Below are positions 36,466 to 44,987 of a stretch of 64,000 nucleotides of DNA, piece after piece. Origin of the DNA: Streptomyces griseus subsp. griseus (GTDB lineage: Bacteria > Actinomycetota > Actinomycetes > Streptomycetales > Streptomycetaceae); the NCBI RefSeq assembly GCF_000720255.1, contig NZ_JOJE01000030.1, positions 1 to 64,000 on the forward strand, written 5' to 3'. The translations under genes were made by a program, and so were the position numbers. The notes below the pieces were generated by a model that did not search any database, was not told the DNA's origin, and saw only the letters and a list, made by a program, of their open reading frames with translations. Each line of letters starts with the position of its first letter. Position 1 is the stretch's first letter.

Positions 36466-37458
36466 TCACATGCCCCAGCGCAGGCCCGGCGTACTGACCG
36501 GCGCGTCCCACAGCCGCAGCAGCTCCTCGTCGATCTGGCACAAGGTGACCGAGGCGCCGGCCATGTCGAGGGAGGTCACGTAGTTGCCGACCAGCGTACG
36601 GGCGACGGCGACTCCGCGGTCGGCGAGCACGCGCTGCACCTCGGCGTTGAAGCCGTACAGCTCCAGCAGCGGTGTGGCGCCCATGCCGTTCACCAGGACG
36701 AGGACGGGGTTGCTCGGGGTGAGGTCCTCCAGGAGGGCCTGCACGGCGAAGTCCGCGATCTCGCCGGAGGTCATCATCGGCCGCCGCTCCCGGCCCGGCT
36801 CACCGTGGATCCCGATGCCCAGCTCCAGCTCCCCCGGCGGCAGGTCGAAGGTGGGACTGCCCTTGGCGGGAGTCGTACAGGCACTGAGCGCCACGCCGAA
36901 GCTGCGGGAGTTCTCGTTGACCTGCCGGGCGATGGACTGCACGCGCTCCAGCGGCTGCCCCTCGTCGGCGGCGGCACCGGCGATCTTCTCCACGAACAGG
37001 GTCGCGCCGGTACCGCGCCGACCGGCCGTGTAGAGGCTGTCGGTGACCGCCACGTCGTCGTTGACGAGAACCTTCGCGACCTGGATGCCCTCGTCCTCGG
37101 CGAGTTCGGCCGCCATGTCGAAGTTGAGCACGTCCCCCGTGTAGTTCTTCACGATGAACAGCACACCCGCTCCGCTGTCCACGGCGGCGGCCGCGCGCAG
37201 CATCTGGTCGGGCACGGGCGATGTGAACACCTCACCAGGGCAGGCAGCGGACAGCATGCCGGGGCCGACGAAACCGCCGTGCAGCGGCTCATGCCCCGAA
37301 CCGCCACCCGAGACCAGGCCCACCTTCCCCGCGACGGGCGCGTCCCGCCGTACGACCACGCGGTTCTCGACATCCACCGTCAGCTCGGGATGAGCCGCGG
37401 CCAGGCCCCGCAGCGCGTCCGCGACCACGGTCTCCGCGACGTTGATGAGCATCCTCAT
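36466..37458 (-). CDS. dhaK: Dihydroxyacetone kinase subunit DhaK
   Basis: A 330-residue substrate subunit that binds dihydroxyacetone covalently through a histidine and passes it to DhaL. GLVSGGGSGHEPLHGGFVG and VLFIVKNYTGDVLNFDMA are diagnostic; GIGIHGEPGRER carries the conserved His of the second domain. AGGAGG lies 6 bases before ATG 37458. It heads the dhaKLM operon, which converts dihydroxyacetone to dihydroxyacetone phosphate. No glycerol dehydrogenase gene is adjacent. Confidence 0.94.
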   Translation of the reverse strand: MRMLINVAETVVADALRGLAAAHPELTVDVENRVVVRRDAPVAGKVGLVSGGGSGHEPLHGGFVGPGMLSAACPGEVFTSPVPDQMLRAAAAVDSGAGVLFIVKNYTGDVLNFDMAAELAEDEGIQVAKVLVNDDVAVTDSLYTAGRRGTGATLFVEKIAGAAADEGQPLERVQSIARQVNENSRSFGVALSACTTPAKGSPTFDLPPGELELGIGIHGEPGRERRPMMTSGEIADFAVQALLEDLTPSNPVLVLVNGMGATPLLELYGFNAEVQRVLADRGVAVARTLVGNYVTSLDMAGASVTLCQIDEELLRLWDAPVSTPGLRWGM

Positions 37459-37698
37459 GAGGAACCTCCTGGGAGACTGGCCAGATGACTCTCTGACCTT
37501 CAGCTTTGCAGTTCGGGGTGGGCTTGGCCAGTTATCGATCTTGGTGGTCCGGTCGCGGTCCGAGGCGGTTCCGGCGGCACTGCTGCTGACACTGTCCAGT
37601 ATCTCTTCATGACCGACGGAGCCGAAGCCCTTGAGTCCTTTCCGTCTCCATGATGCGCAGTCACTCGACAGCGATGCGCAGTTTCTGGCACGCGTTGT
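37459..37698. other. Intergenic region upstream of dhaK
   Basis: About 240 bases. I see no recognisable gene or remnant and no convincing operator. It separates dhaK from the tail of the SDR gene; both are on the minus strand. Confidence 0.4.
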
Positions 37699-38412
37699 TC
37701 AGCCGAGCGAAACGCCTGTGCGGCTCTCCAGAGCCTGGATGAGGTGCGCCTGGAACTGTTCGTCCCGCGCGGCGGGATGTGGGTCGTGTGCCTGCCGGTG
37801 GTACCAGTAGCCGCCGGTGTCCGGGGCCACGTCGTCGCCGGTGGCGAGCCACACCTGTGTCCGGTGCCCGGCGGCCAGGTCGTCCGGCGCGCCCGCACCG
37901 CCCATGCGCGTGGGGACCCACCCGGGGTCGACCGCATGGCTGGACGTCCCTTCCCATCGTTGCGCGAGGGCGAGCGCGAGGGTGGTGACCCACAGCTTGC
38001 TGTCGTCGTAGGAAGCGGTGCCGGCGGCCAGCCGTCGCAGGTCGGTGGAGCCGGTGCGGTGCATGGAGCTGCTGAGGTGGACGAGCCTCGCCGGCTTGTC
38101 CATCAAGGCCGTCAACATGTAGGGCGCGACCGTGTTGACGGTGACCACTTCCGGGCGGTGCATGACGCCGGCGTTGTGGATGACGGCGTCGAAACGGCCG
38201 TAGTCGGCGGCCTGCCGGGCAACGCCACGGATGTCGTCGAGCTCGGCCAGGTCACCGGTGACCACGCCCTTCCACCGGACGGTGTCTTCCCCGTCGATCA
38301 GCCGGGCCGGGCTGCGGACGTGGATGACCACGTCGTGCCCCTCGTCGGCCAACGCGTTCGCCGTGTCCCGCCCTAGCCCGCTGGACGCCCCGGTGACCAG
38401 TACCAGTGCCAT
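37699..38412 (-). CDS. Short-chain dehydrogenase/reductase
   Basis: A 238-residue SDR with TGASSGLG (cofactor glycine motif), DAVIHNAGVM (NAG), LVHLSSSMH (Ser) and YDDSK (YxxxK). ATG 38412 has CAGGAG upstream, against a start at 38457 without support. The substrate is unknown; it resembles SDRs annotated as daunorubicin-C-13-ketoreductase-like. It sits just downstream of a decayed alcohol dehydrogenase. Confidence 0.88.
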   Translation of the reverse strand: MALVLVTGASSGLGRDTANALADEGHDVVIHVRSPARLIDGEDTVRWKGVVTGDLAELDDIRGVARQAADYGRFDAVIHNAGVMHRPEVVTVNTVAPYMLTALMDKPARLVHLSSSMHRTGSTDLRRLAAGTASYDDSKLWVTTLALALAQRWEGTSSHAVDPGWVPTRMGGAGAPDDLAAGHRTQVWLATGDDVAPDTGGYWYHRQAHDPHPAARDEQFQAHLIQALESRTGVSLG

Positions 38413-38517
38413 GTCGTCATCTCCTGTCGCTGGGTCGTGGGTGCGGTGACGCCCCACCGGGCATTCCCCCTGAGTCTGCCTCGGCAGGGAGGAGGCCGGC
38501 CCAGAGGCGAAACCGGG

Positions 38518-39150
38518 TCAGAGGGTGAGGAGGATTTTGGTGGCGCGGCGCTCGTCCATGGCCCTGTAGCCCTCCGCGGCCTCGTCCAGCGGCAGGGTGA
38601 GGTCGAAGACCTTGCCCGGGTCGATCCTGCGGTCCCAGATGAGCTGGATCGGCTCGGGCAGGAACCGGCGCACCGGAGCCGGGCAGCCCTCGGTGTGGAT
38701 GCCGGCGAAGAACAGGTCGACACCCTTGAGCGTGACGTCGTAGGCGGCGCCGACGAAGCCCATGTGCCCGCCCGGGCGGGTGGCGCCTATGGCCCGCATG
38801 GTCGGACTCCTCCGTCCCGACGGCCTCGACCACCGAGTGCGCGCCGAGGCCGCCCGTGAGCTCCTTGATCTTCGCCACGCCCGCGTCACCGCGCTCCTCG
38901 ACGATGTCGGTCGCGCCGTAGAACCGGGCCGGCTCCTGCCGCTCGGGGTGGCGGGACATCGCGATGATCAGCTCCGCACCCAGCTGCTTGGCGGCCAGGA
39001 CGGCCATCAGGCCGACCGCGCCGTCGCCGACGACCGCGACGGTCTTGCCTGAGCCGGCCGCGGCTGCCACCGCCCCGCACCAGCCGGTGCCGAGCACGTC
39101 GGAGGCGGCCAGCAGCGAGGGAATCAGCTGTCGTCGGCGACCTCACCCTG
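38518..39150 (-). pseudogene. Frameshifted, N-terminally truncated zinc-type alcohol dehydrogenase
   Basis: The minus strand carries the cofactor half of a medium-chain dehydrogenase in pieces. LIPSLLAASDVLGTGW, VAVVGDGAVGLMAVLAAKQL and GGLGAHSVVEAVGTEES lie in one frame. After about 38800 the continuation IGATRPGGHMGFVGAAYDVT through LPLDEAAEGYRAMDERRATK is in another. A further single-base loss near 39124 separates VADDS from LIPS. The N-terminal zinc-binding half is absent. The gene is dead or carries sequencing errors; truncation argues for decay. Confidence 0.8.
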
Positions 39151-39272
39151 GCCTGAGCGGCCTGGCCATGGCCGCCGAACCCGGACTCACACTGACCGTC
39201 TACACCGCCGAACCCGGTACACCCTCCGGAGAGGCCCTGCGCCTGTTGGCCGCTTGGACAGCCCCGCAGTAG
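39128..39272 (+). pseudogene. C-terminal remnant of an XRE/MmyB-type regulator
   Basis: VVGDLTLA (39130-39153) and, after a one-base deletion, GLAMAAEPGLTLTVYTAEPG followed by TPSGEALRLLAAWTAPQ match the last 50 or so residues of the ligand-binding domain of MmyB-like helix-turn-helix regulators. The rest of the gene is missing, and the remnant abuts the broken alcohol dehydrogenase in opposite orientation. This suggests a rearrangement junction near 39.13 kb. Confidence 0.7.
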
Positions 39273-39371
39273 GACACCACCGCCTCTTCCGTCCGGCCGC
39301 CGAACGCTCCGCCGAACTGATCGCGACGGCACCGCGCGGCCGCCCGCGGGACGTGTACGTCGAACCGCACC

Positions 39372-40187
39372 TCAGTGGTGGTGGCCGCGCCGGCCGAGGG
39401 TCTCCACGGGGGTGGCACCGGGGCGGGTCCACTGGGGTACGGGGCGGCTGGTCGGGCCCCAGGTGGCGTTCCCGTCCGCGTCCGAGCGCCAGTACCAGCA
39501 GGCCTGGCGGCCCTCGGACGGGTGCCCCTCGCGGACATCACCGAGCACGGGCCGGCCCTCGGGGTGGTCCTCCCACGCCTCGCCGCGGCCGTAGGGCGTC
39601 ATGTCGAGCAGGCCGAGGGACCCGTTGACCCGCTCGTTGCCACGGCCCGTCGTGGCGTAGGTGAGGAACACGCGGTCGCCGTCGCGCAGGAAGCAGGCGA
39701 GGTAACCCATCTCGCCGCCGGCCGGCCCCTCGACGCCCCGCACCGAGTACCAGGGCTGGGTGTAGCCCATGAACTCGACGTAGGAGGCCACCTCGTCCCA
39801 CCGGCCCGTGGTCAGGACGGCGAGCGACACGCCGCGGGCGTTGAGGTAGACGGCGTCCTTCAGGTGCCAGGCCGTGGTGGTGCAGCCCTCGCACTGCCCC
39901 TGGTGCGGCGCGCCGTCGTACCACATGTGCTTGTAGACCACGAGCTCGTCGCGGCCCTGGAACAGCTCCAGGAAGGGGATGGGGCCGTCGGGTCCGACGA
40001 CCTCGACCGTCCCGTCGAACTCCACCATCGGCAGCCGTCGGCGGGCCGCGGCGATGGCGTCGCCCTCGCGGGTGTGGGCCTTCTCGCGAACCAGGAGTTC
40101 GTCACGGGCGGTCTGCCAGGTGGCCGGGTCGACGACGGGCGGGCGGCCGGACAGCGCGGTGGTCGGGTCGTCGGGTGCGGTCGTCAT
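39372..40187 (-). CDS. DUF899 (thioredoxin-like) family protein
   Basis: A 271-residue protein of the DUF899 family, starting with TWQTARDELLVREKAHTREG and followed by LFQGRDELVVYKHMWYDG and QCEGCTTTAWHLKDAVYLNA, where the CEGC segment takes the place of a thioredoxin CxxC. MDNE-like FMGYTQPWYSVRG and VFLTYATTGRGNE are also typical. Its function is not established, though a redox or DoxX-linked role is often proposed. ATG 40187 is preceded by GGAGGACACC. Confidence 0.85.
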   Translation of the reverse strand: MTTAPDDPTTALSGRPPVVDPATWQTARDELLVREKAHTREGDAIAAARRRLPMVEFDGTVEVVGPDGPIPFLELFQGRDELVVYKHMWYDGAPHQGQCEGCTTTAWHLKDAVYLNARGVSLAVLTTGRWDEVASYVEFMGYTQPWYSVRGVEGPAGGEMGYLACFLRDGDRVFLTYATTGRGNERVNGSLGLLDMTPYGRGEAWEDHPEGRPVLGDVREGHPSEGRQACWYWRSDADGNATWGPTSRPVPQWTRPGATPVETLGRRGHHH

Positions 40188-40439
40188 GGTGTCCTCCGTG
40201 GTGTCTCGTGCGGGGCGGCGTCGTACGCCGTCCTGCGCCGTCCTATGACGGTCACCGGAACAGACTCGCGATCCGGCCGGAACTCATCGCGGCGGGTCGT
40301 CTGCTTCCGCGAGACCGGCGGCATGTTTCACCCATGGTCAACTTCGAGTGGAAATCGGAGTTTCTTCCTCTGGTCCCGGTCGTGGGCCCTAGGCTTGCGC
40401 TTTCTGATGTGCGCTGTACGGACGCACCCGGGGGATGTC

Positions 40440-41120
40440 GTGGATGTGCCGACGCTGTTGCTGTTGGGAGCGGCGGGGGGTGTGCTGCGGGCACTGGTGG
40501 ACGTGTACGCCCGGTTGCAGGACTGGCAGGCGGATCGCCGGGCGTATCGGCGGTTACCGCCCGGACAGCAAGGGGATGAACAGCCTCGGTTCGGGCAGTA
40601 CTTCGATCCACTTGCCGATCCGGTCGCAGGAGTGCTGCACACGGTGATGGGGGCGGGGGCCGTGTGGGCGATGGGTGCGGGCGGGCAGATCACGGGAGCG
40701 TACGCCGCGCTTGTCATCGGGATGTCGGCACCGGTGATCCTCATGCAACTCTGCCGCATCCCTTCCTTGAACGACGCCTTGACGGGACAGTCCCCGGAGC
40801 CGGCACCCACCGCGTCACCGCCTCACTCCGGAGCTCCGCCACCAGCAACCGCAATTCAGTGGCCGGCGGCCCCTGCCGAACTCCAGCAGGGTTCCGCCGA
40901 CGCCCCGGGTGCAACCGGGGAGGAGGGGGCGTCCCCAGTTGTTGCGAGAGGCCAGGTGGCCCGCCGCTCCGGGGGCGTCGACGGCCCCCCGTCCGTGCGG
41001 CGGCCGCACGCCGACACCAGGCCGGTGGCCGCACCCGACGAGGCGAGCCGCAGTGTCAGCGGCCGTGAGATGGCGGCGAGGCACACCGAACCGGTGACTG
41101 AGGAGGAGGGGTCGGCATGA
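40440..41120 (+). CDS. Membrane protein of unknown function (first gene of a two-gene module)
   Basis: About 226 residues from GTG 40440, which has GGGGGA just upstream; ATG 40407 is an alternative. An N-terminal hydrophobic stretch (PTLLLLGAAGGVLRALVDVY) and a second region (VAGVLHTVMGAGAVWAMGAG, ALVIGMSAPVILMQL) suggest two to three membrane segments. The last 100 or so residues are Pro/Ala/Arg-rich and disordered. The stop overlaps the next gene as ATGA. No family is recognised; the pairing suggests a complex. Confidence 0.6.
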   Translation: MDVPTLLLLGAAGGVLRALVDVYARLQDWQADRRAYRRLPPGQQGDEQPRFGQYFDPLADPVAGVLHTVMGAGAVWAMGAGGQITGAYAALVIGMSAPVILMQLCRIPSLNDALTGQSPEPAPTASPPHSGAPPPATAIQWPAAPAELQQGSADAPGATGEEGASPVVARGQVARRSGGVDGPPSVRRPHADTRPVAAPDEASRSVSGREMAARHTEPVTEEEGSA

Positions 41121-42217
41121 CGGGGCTGCCACCCACGCTGGAGCAGCAGCGTGAGCTTCCGCTGGGACGTCGCGTGTTGGCTTCGCTCATCGGCATCCGG
41201 GTCCGACCGTACGTGTCCGCCTCCCGCTCCCCGCGTGCCGGGACGCAGGCCGTGGAGACCGGGCGCGGGCGGCGACCGGTCGCGATGAGCCGGTGGGAAG
41301 GGACTCAGAAAATCCTGGTCGTCGTGCTCGTCGTGGGCGTTGTCTATCTGCTCGCCCAACTGCTCGGGGCCGACGAGTGGAACCGTCCGTGGCAGCTCGT
41401 GCTGTCCGTGCTGTGCGGTGGCACCGCGCTGATCGTGCAGTTCCTGGTGTCCTTCGCGAAACAGATGGAGGTGGTGGAGACTTCGCTCGACAAGCGGTTC
41501 GCCGACATGAACACGGCGACCAAACTCTTCAGCGAGGTGGAGAAGCTACGCGGCGACGGTGTCCCCAGGCTCGCCGAGCACACCACGAAGGTCGTCACCG
41601 TCGGCCCGGGCATCCTTCATGGTTTCGCCCTCGCGGAGATCGACCGCCTCGCCGCGCAGATGGAGGACCTCACCAACCTCAGCACCGAGTGCCCCGGCGA
41701 GAACCACGACTGGCTCATGACACTCACCAGGTGCGCCAGAAACAGCATCGACTCCATCAACACCAGCCCCGCCGACGAAGTTTTCTGGAACACCGAAGCG
41801 GCCGGCCGCTATCTGACGGCCCAGCGTGAGGCGATCACCGAGCGTGGGATCAGGATCAGGCGGCTGTTCGTTGTCAGCCGCAGGGACGAGTTGGCCGCCA
41901 TCGATCCGTTGCGTGCCGAGCAGCAGGCCCTGGGTGTCGACGTCCGAGTGGTCGCTCTGGAGACGCTCCCACTCCACTACCGTCGCGGCCGGATGATCGA
42001 CTTCATCGTCTTCGACGGGGCGCTGTCCTACGAGCTCCACCCCGACCAGCTCGGCGTAATCTCCTCGACCAGGATCAACGCGCGCGCACACGAGGTCCAG
42101 CCCCTGATCCGGCGGTTCGATCAACTCTGGGAAGCGGCGCAGGCAGATACCCCCGACACCGCTTTCAACAGCGCGCGGGCACGGACCGGCAGCGCCTTCC
42201 CGGACGTCGGTACGTAA
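41117..42217 (+). CDS. Membrane-anchored protein with C-terminal alpha/beta domain (second gene of module)
   Basis: A 366-residue protein. Two membrane helices (ILVVVLVVGVVYLLAQLLG and LVLSVLCGGTALIVQFLV, about residues 65-115) follow a basic N-terminus. A coiled region leads to a soluble domain with AGRYLTAQREAITERGIRIR, RLFVVSRRDELAAID, GVDVRVVALETLPLHY and MIDFIVFDGALSYELHPDQL. Its alternating pattern resembles phospholipase-D-like or receiver-like folds, but no HKD motif is present. The ATGA overlap with the upstream gene implies coupled, stoichiometric synthesis. Function unknown; signalling or defence is speculative. Confidence 0.6.
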   Translation: MTGLPPTLEQQRELPLGRRVLASLIGIRVRPYVSASRSPRAGTQAVETGRGRRPVAMSRWEGTQKILVVVLVVGVVYLLAQLLGADEWNRPWQLVLSVLCGGTALIVQFLVSFAKQMEVVETSLDKRFADMNTATKLFSEVEKLRGDGVPRLAEHTTKVVTVGPGILHGFALAEIDRLAAQMEDLTNLSTECPGENHDWLMTLTRCARNSIDSINTSPADEVFWNTEAAGRYLTAQREAITERGIRIRRLFVVSRRDELAAIDPLRAEQQALGVDVRVVALETLPLHYRRGRMIDFIVFDGALSYELHPDQLGVISSTRINARAHEVQPLIRRFDQLWEAAQADTPDTAFNSARARTGSAFPDVGT

Positions 42218-42272
42218 GGAACCGATGGTGTGGTGTCGGCCCGCCCCGTCGCCGTCCTGGCAAGATGGCGGT

Positions 42273-42626
42273 ATGGAACGTGTGCTTGGGATCGGCGGGT
42301 ACTTCATGCGGGCCGCCGATCCGGTGGCCCTGAGCGCGTGGTACCGCGATTGTCTGGGTCTGGACGCCGATGAGAACGGCCTGTGGCGTCAGGAAGCCGG
42401 GCCGACGGTGTTCGCGACGTTCGAGAACGAGACCGACTACTTCGGGTCCCGCGCCCAGCGAACCATGCTCAACTTCCGGGTCCGCGACCTGGAGGCGATG
42501 CTCGCGCAATTGCGCGCCAGGGGCGCGGACGTGGTCGAGGAAACGCAGGACATGGACGGGGTCGGCCGATTCGGCTGGGTCACCGATCCCGAGGGCAATC
42601 GGATCGAGCTGTGGCAGCCCGCCTGA
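42273..42626 (+). CDS. VOC (glyoxalase/bleomycin resistance) family protein
   Basis: A 117-residue single-module vicinal-oxygen-chelate protein. It shows the beta-alpha-beta-beta-beta pattern with GIGGYFMRAADPVALSAWYR, LNFRVRDLEAMLAQLRARGA and WVTDPEGNRIELWQP, the final Glu being a metal ligand. Substrate unknown: isomerase, dioxygenase-like or drug-binding roles all occur. It is separated by 55 bases from the membrane module. Confidence 0.85.
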   Translation: MERVLGIGGYFMRAADPVALSAWYRDCLGLDADENGLWRQEAGPTVFATFENETDYFGSRAQRTMLNFRVRDLEAMLAQLRARGADVVEETQDMDGVGRFGWVTDPEGNRIELWQPA

Positions 42627-42677
42627 CCACGTCTTCCCGGACCGCCGAACGCACCGCCCGGCCATGTTCGGCTCGCG

Positions 42678-43082
42678 CTACGAGTTCGACATCCTCGACG
42701 AATACGGCGATATGCCGGACAGGTACGCGGTGAGGGCGAGGAGCGCGGCCAGAGCGATGAGAGCGCAGACGGCGCCCCGGCCGAGCTGGACGTAGGCGCG
42801 GGTGCCGAGCCATGACCCGGCGCTGCCGCCGAGGAACGCGCAGGTCATGTAGCCGGTGTTCAGACGGCTGCGGGCCTCGGGCCGCAGCGCGAAGATGCGG
42901 GCCTGGTTGGTGACCTGGGCGCACTGCACCGCCACGTCCAGCAGGAGCAGTCCCACGGCCGGCGCCACGACGGTGACGGCCGGGCGGCCCGCGGCCGCGA
43001 CCCGGGCGATGACCTCACTCCGGCACCAGGACCCGTGCCAGTGGCCGTGCGGGAAGAGCAGCGGGGTCGAAGCAGCGGGCAT
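42678..43082 (-). pseudogene. Chimera: alpha/beta-hydrolase N-terminus fused to MFS-transporter C-terminus
   Basis: One open frame begins like an alpha/beta hydrolase (LLFPHGHWHGSWCRSEVIAR followed by VAAAGRPAVTV, about residues 8-38) and then continues as the last three helices of an MFS exporter (LLLLDVAVQCAQVTNQARIF, ALRPEARSRLNTGYMTCAFL, AVCALIALAALLALTAYL). The hydrolase lacks its nucleophile region and the transporter lacks about nine helices, so neither can work. The junction is near 42965 and looks like a deletion that joined two genes in frame. Confidence 0.75.
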
Positions 43083-43175
43083 GATGGCTTGCTTGCGTCC
43101 GTCGTGCAGAGATGTGGAGGATTTGACCGGGTCCGGCACAGCGCGTCCCAAGGCAATTCCGCCACATGGAAGAAC

Positions 43176-43883
43176 TCAGACGGTGGCCTGGGGTTGTGCC
43201 GGGCCGAGGTAGTGCACGGTGGTCTGTTCGGCGTGCGGTGAGAGCAGGTCCTGGAGTTCCTCCGCCGCGACCTCGAGGAGATCGCCGTCACGCGTGGCCT
43301 GGAGGGTTTCGAGGGCGAAGACGACGTGTGCGGAGTCCTCGGTGACGCGGGTGCGGTGGGCGTCGCGGTGGTTCCAGTGGCGGGTCAGGACCCCGCCTGC
43401 GTCGGCGTAGATGATCTCGCCGGGCTTGGGGTGCTCGACGGTGTCGGGCTCGCCGAGCGGCGTGAAGGACTCGGTGCCGTCCGCGTGGCGGATGTCGACG
43501 TTCCCGGCGACCTGGTCCAGGTCGAAGGCGCCGGCGGGCAGGCCGTGACGGACGGAGACGGCGTTGTAGGAGTCGACGGCCGGGTTGATGCGCGGCAGCG
43601 TCCCCTTCTTGGCGAGGCGGCGGCCGAGTGCGTCGACGCTGGGGCGGATGCGGCGGGGGTTGGTGCCGAAGGAGCGGTAGGCGGTGTGCCAGGCCTCGAT
43701 GCGCGGGTCGGTCTCGCCGGCGGGGTACCAGGTGTCGTCGGCGAGCTGTCGCTCCAGCTCCTCCAGGGCCGCGGTGGTGCGGGGCCAGGACTCCCGGCCG
43801 CGCAGGCCGGTTGCGGTGACCAGGGCGATGAGGGTGTCGGGGAAGGCGTCTGCGACGGCGGGGGAGAGGCGAAAGGTGGTCAT
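43176..43883 (-). CDS. B3/B4 tRNA-binding-domain protein (PheRS beta-like)
   Basis: A 235-residue stand-alone B3/B4 domain protein. Hallmarks are WHTAYRSFGTNPRRIRPSVD, LPRINPAVDSYNAVSVRHGL and PGEIIYADAGGVLTRHWNHR, which match the B3/B4 editing module of phenylalanyl-tRNA synthetase beta. Free-standing homologues are thought to hydrolyse misacylated tRNA or related esters, but this is not settled. Its length is normal for the stand-alone form. A GGCCGYCG-rich region lies upstream. Confidence 0.88.
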   Translation of the reverse strand: MTTFRLSPAVADAFPDTLIALVTATGLRGRESWPRTTAALEELERQLADDTWYPAGETDPRIEAWHTAYRSFGTNPRRIRPSVDALGRRLAKKGTLPRINPAVDSYNAVSVRHGLPAGAFDLDQVAGNVDIRHADGTESFTPLGEPDTVEHPKPGEIIYADAGGVLTRHWNHRDAHRTRVTEDSAHVVFALETLQATRDGDLLEVAAEELQDLLSPHAEQTTVHYLGPAQPQATV

Positions 43884-43953
43884 GAGCGTGGTTTCCGTTT
43901 TCTGCGTCGGGTGGCGCTGGTGGGGCGGCGAGGGCGGGGACTCGTCGGGGCTC

Positions 43954-44001
43954 GGGCCGCCGGGGCCGCCGGGCCGTCGGGCCGTCGGGACTTGGGCCGT
44001 C
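43954..44001. repeat. Imperfect GGCCGYCG tandem repeat
   Basis: At least five imperfect copies of an 8-9-base GGCCGYCG unit lie in the 150-base gap between the B3/B4 and EamA genes. No gene is seen in this gap. Confidence 0.6.
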
Positions 44002-44033
44002 GGGGCGGGGGGCTCGGCGGCGTCAGGGCTCGT

Positions 44034-44870
44034 TCAGGTCAGGGCGAGGAGGCTGACGGCGACGGCGGCGGTGCCCAGGCCGATGAGCTGGCCGCGGTGG
44101 ATGCGTTCGGCAAGAACGCCGCGCGCTAGGAGGACGGTGCCTGCCGGGTAGAGCGCGGTGATCACGGCGACCACGGCGAGGTCCCCACTGCGGGCGGCCA
44201 GCAGGAACAGCAGGTTCGCCACGGAGTCCAGCGCGCCCGCGGCCGCCGACATCGCGTACGCCGGCCGCTCGGAGCCCAGCCGACGGTGCATCAGCCCTGC
44301 CGCCGCCAGAGTGACCGCCGACGACACCGAGCGGCCGATGATCAGCGGGGCCACTCCGCTGTCGGACGGCGCCTGGTGCAGGAAGACCAGCTGAAGGGCG
44401 ATGGCGGCGCCCGCACCGAACGCCAGCAGCAGCGCGGTACGCGAGGGACGCGCCGAGCCGACGCCATGTCCGGCGCTGATCAGCACCACCGCCGCCAGCG
44501 CGAGCGGCAGCCCCACCAGTCCCGCGGCGGCCGGCTGCTCGCCCTGGAGCAGACCCACACCGACGGGCAGCGCGGCGGACACCAGCGCGGTCACGGGAGA
44601 GAGCACGTTCATCGGACCGATCGCCAGGGTGCGGTAGAGCATGGCGAACGCGGCGGCCGAGGCGACCCCCGACGCGGCACCCCAGCCGAGGGTCGCGGTG
44701 CTGAACGAGGCGCCGAGCACCGGCCACAGCAGCAGTTCCACCGCGAGGCTGGCGGGGGCCGCGATCAGTACGGTTCGCAGTACGTGGGCCTTGCGGGCAC
44801 CCAGGCCGCCGAGGAAGTCGGCGCATCCGTAGGCGAGTGAGCTGCCCAGGGCCAGCAGCAGAACGGTCAC
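44034..44870 (-). CDS. EamA/DMT-family exporter
   Basis: A 278-residue transporter with ten predicted membrane helices in two five-helix EamA repeats (VLLLALGSSLAYGCADFLGG; MLYRTLAIGPMNVLSPVTAL; ALLLAFGAGAAIALQLVFLH; VVAVITALYPAGTVLLARGV). Such proteins export metabolites or amino acids. The GTG start at 44870 is used; the longer ATG at 44912 lies inside the regulatory region. It is divergent from an XRE-cupin regulator, which probably controls it. Confidence 0.85.
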   Translation of the reverse strand: MTVLLLALGSSLAYGCADFLGGLGARKAHVLRTVLIAAPASLAVELLLWPVLGASFSTATLGWGAASGVASAAAFAMLYRTLAIGPMNVLSPVTALVSAALPVGVGLLQGEQPAAAGLVGLPLALAAVVLISAGHGVGSARPSRTALLLAFGAGAAIALQLVFLHQAPSDSGVAPLIIGRSVSSAVTLAAAGLMHRRLGSERPAYAMSAAAGALDSVANLLFLLAARSGDLAVVAVITALYPAGTVLLARGVLAERIHRGQLIGLGTAAVAVSLLALT

Positions 44871-44894
44871 GGCACATCCCTTACTATGCAATGG

Positions 44895-44945
44895 AACGAC
44901 TGAACCGTACAACAGAACGACCGACGGATGTCAACCAAACGACCG
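44895..44945. promoter_or_regulatory. Three phased direct repeats AACGACYG between exporter and regulator
   Basis: AACGACTG at 44895, AACGACCG at 44916 and AACGACCG at 44938, spaced 21 and 22 bases, which puts them on the same helix face two turns apart. They lie in the AT-rich divergent promoter region, fitting an operator for the adjacent XRE-cupin protein. Confidence 0.6.
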
Positions 44946-44987
44946 TGCGGTGCATTCAAATGGTCTTGCCGCGAGGATGGTGATCAG

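Noticed and set aside
37500..37698. Possible transposase remnant upstream of dhaK
   Set aside because: Translations in all frames gave no recognisable transposase motif and no terminal inverted repeats were found.
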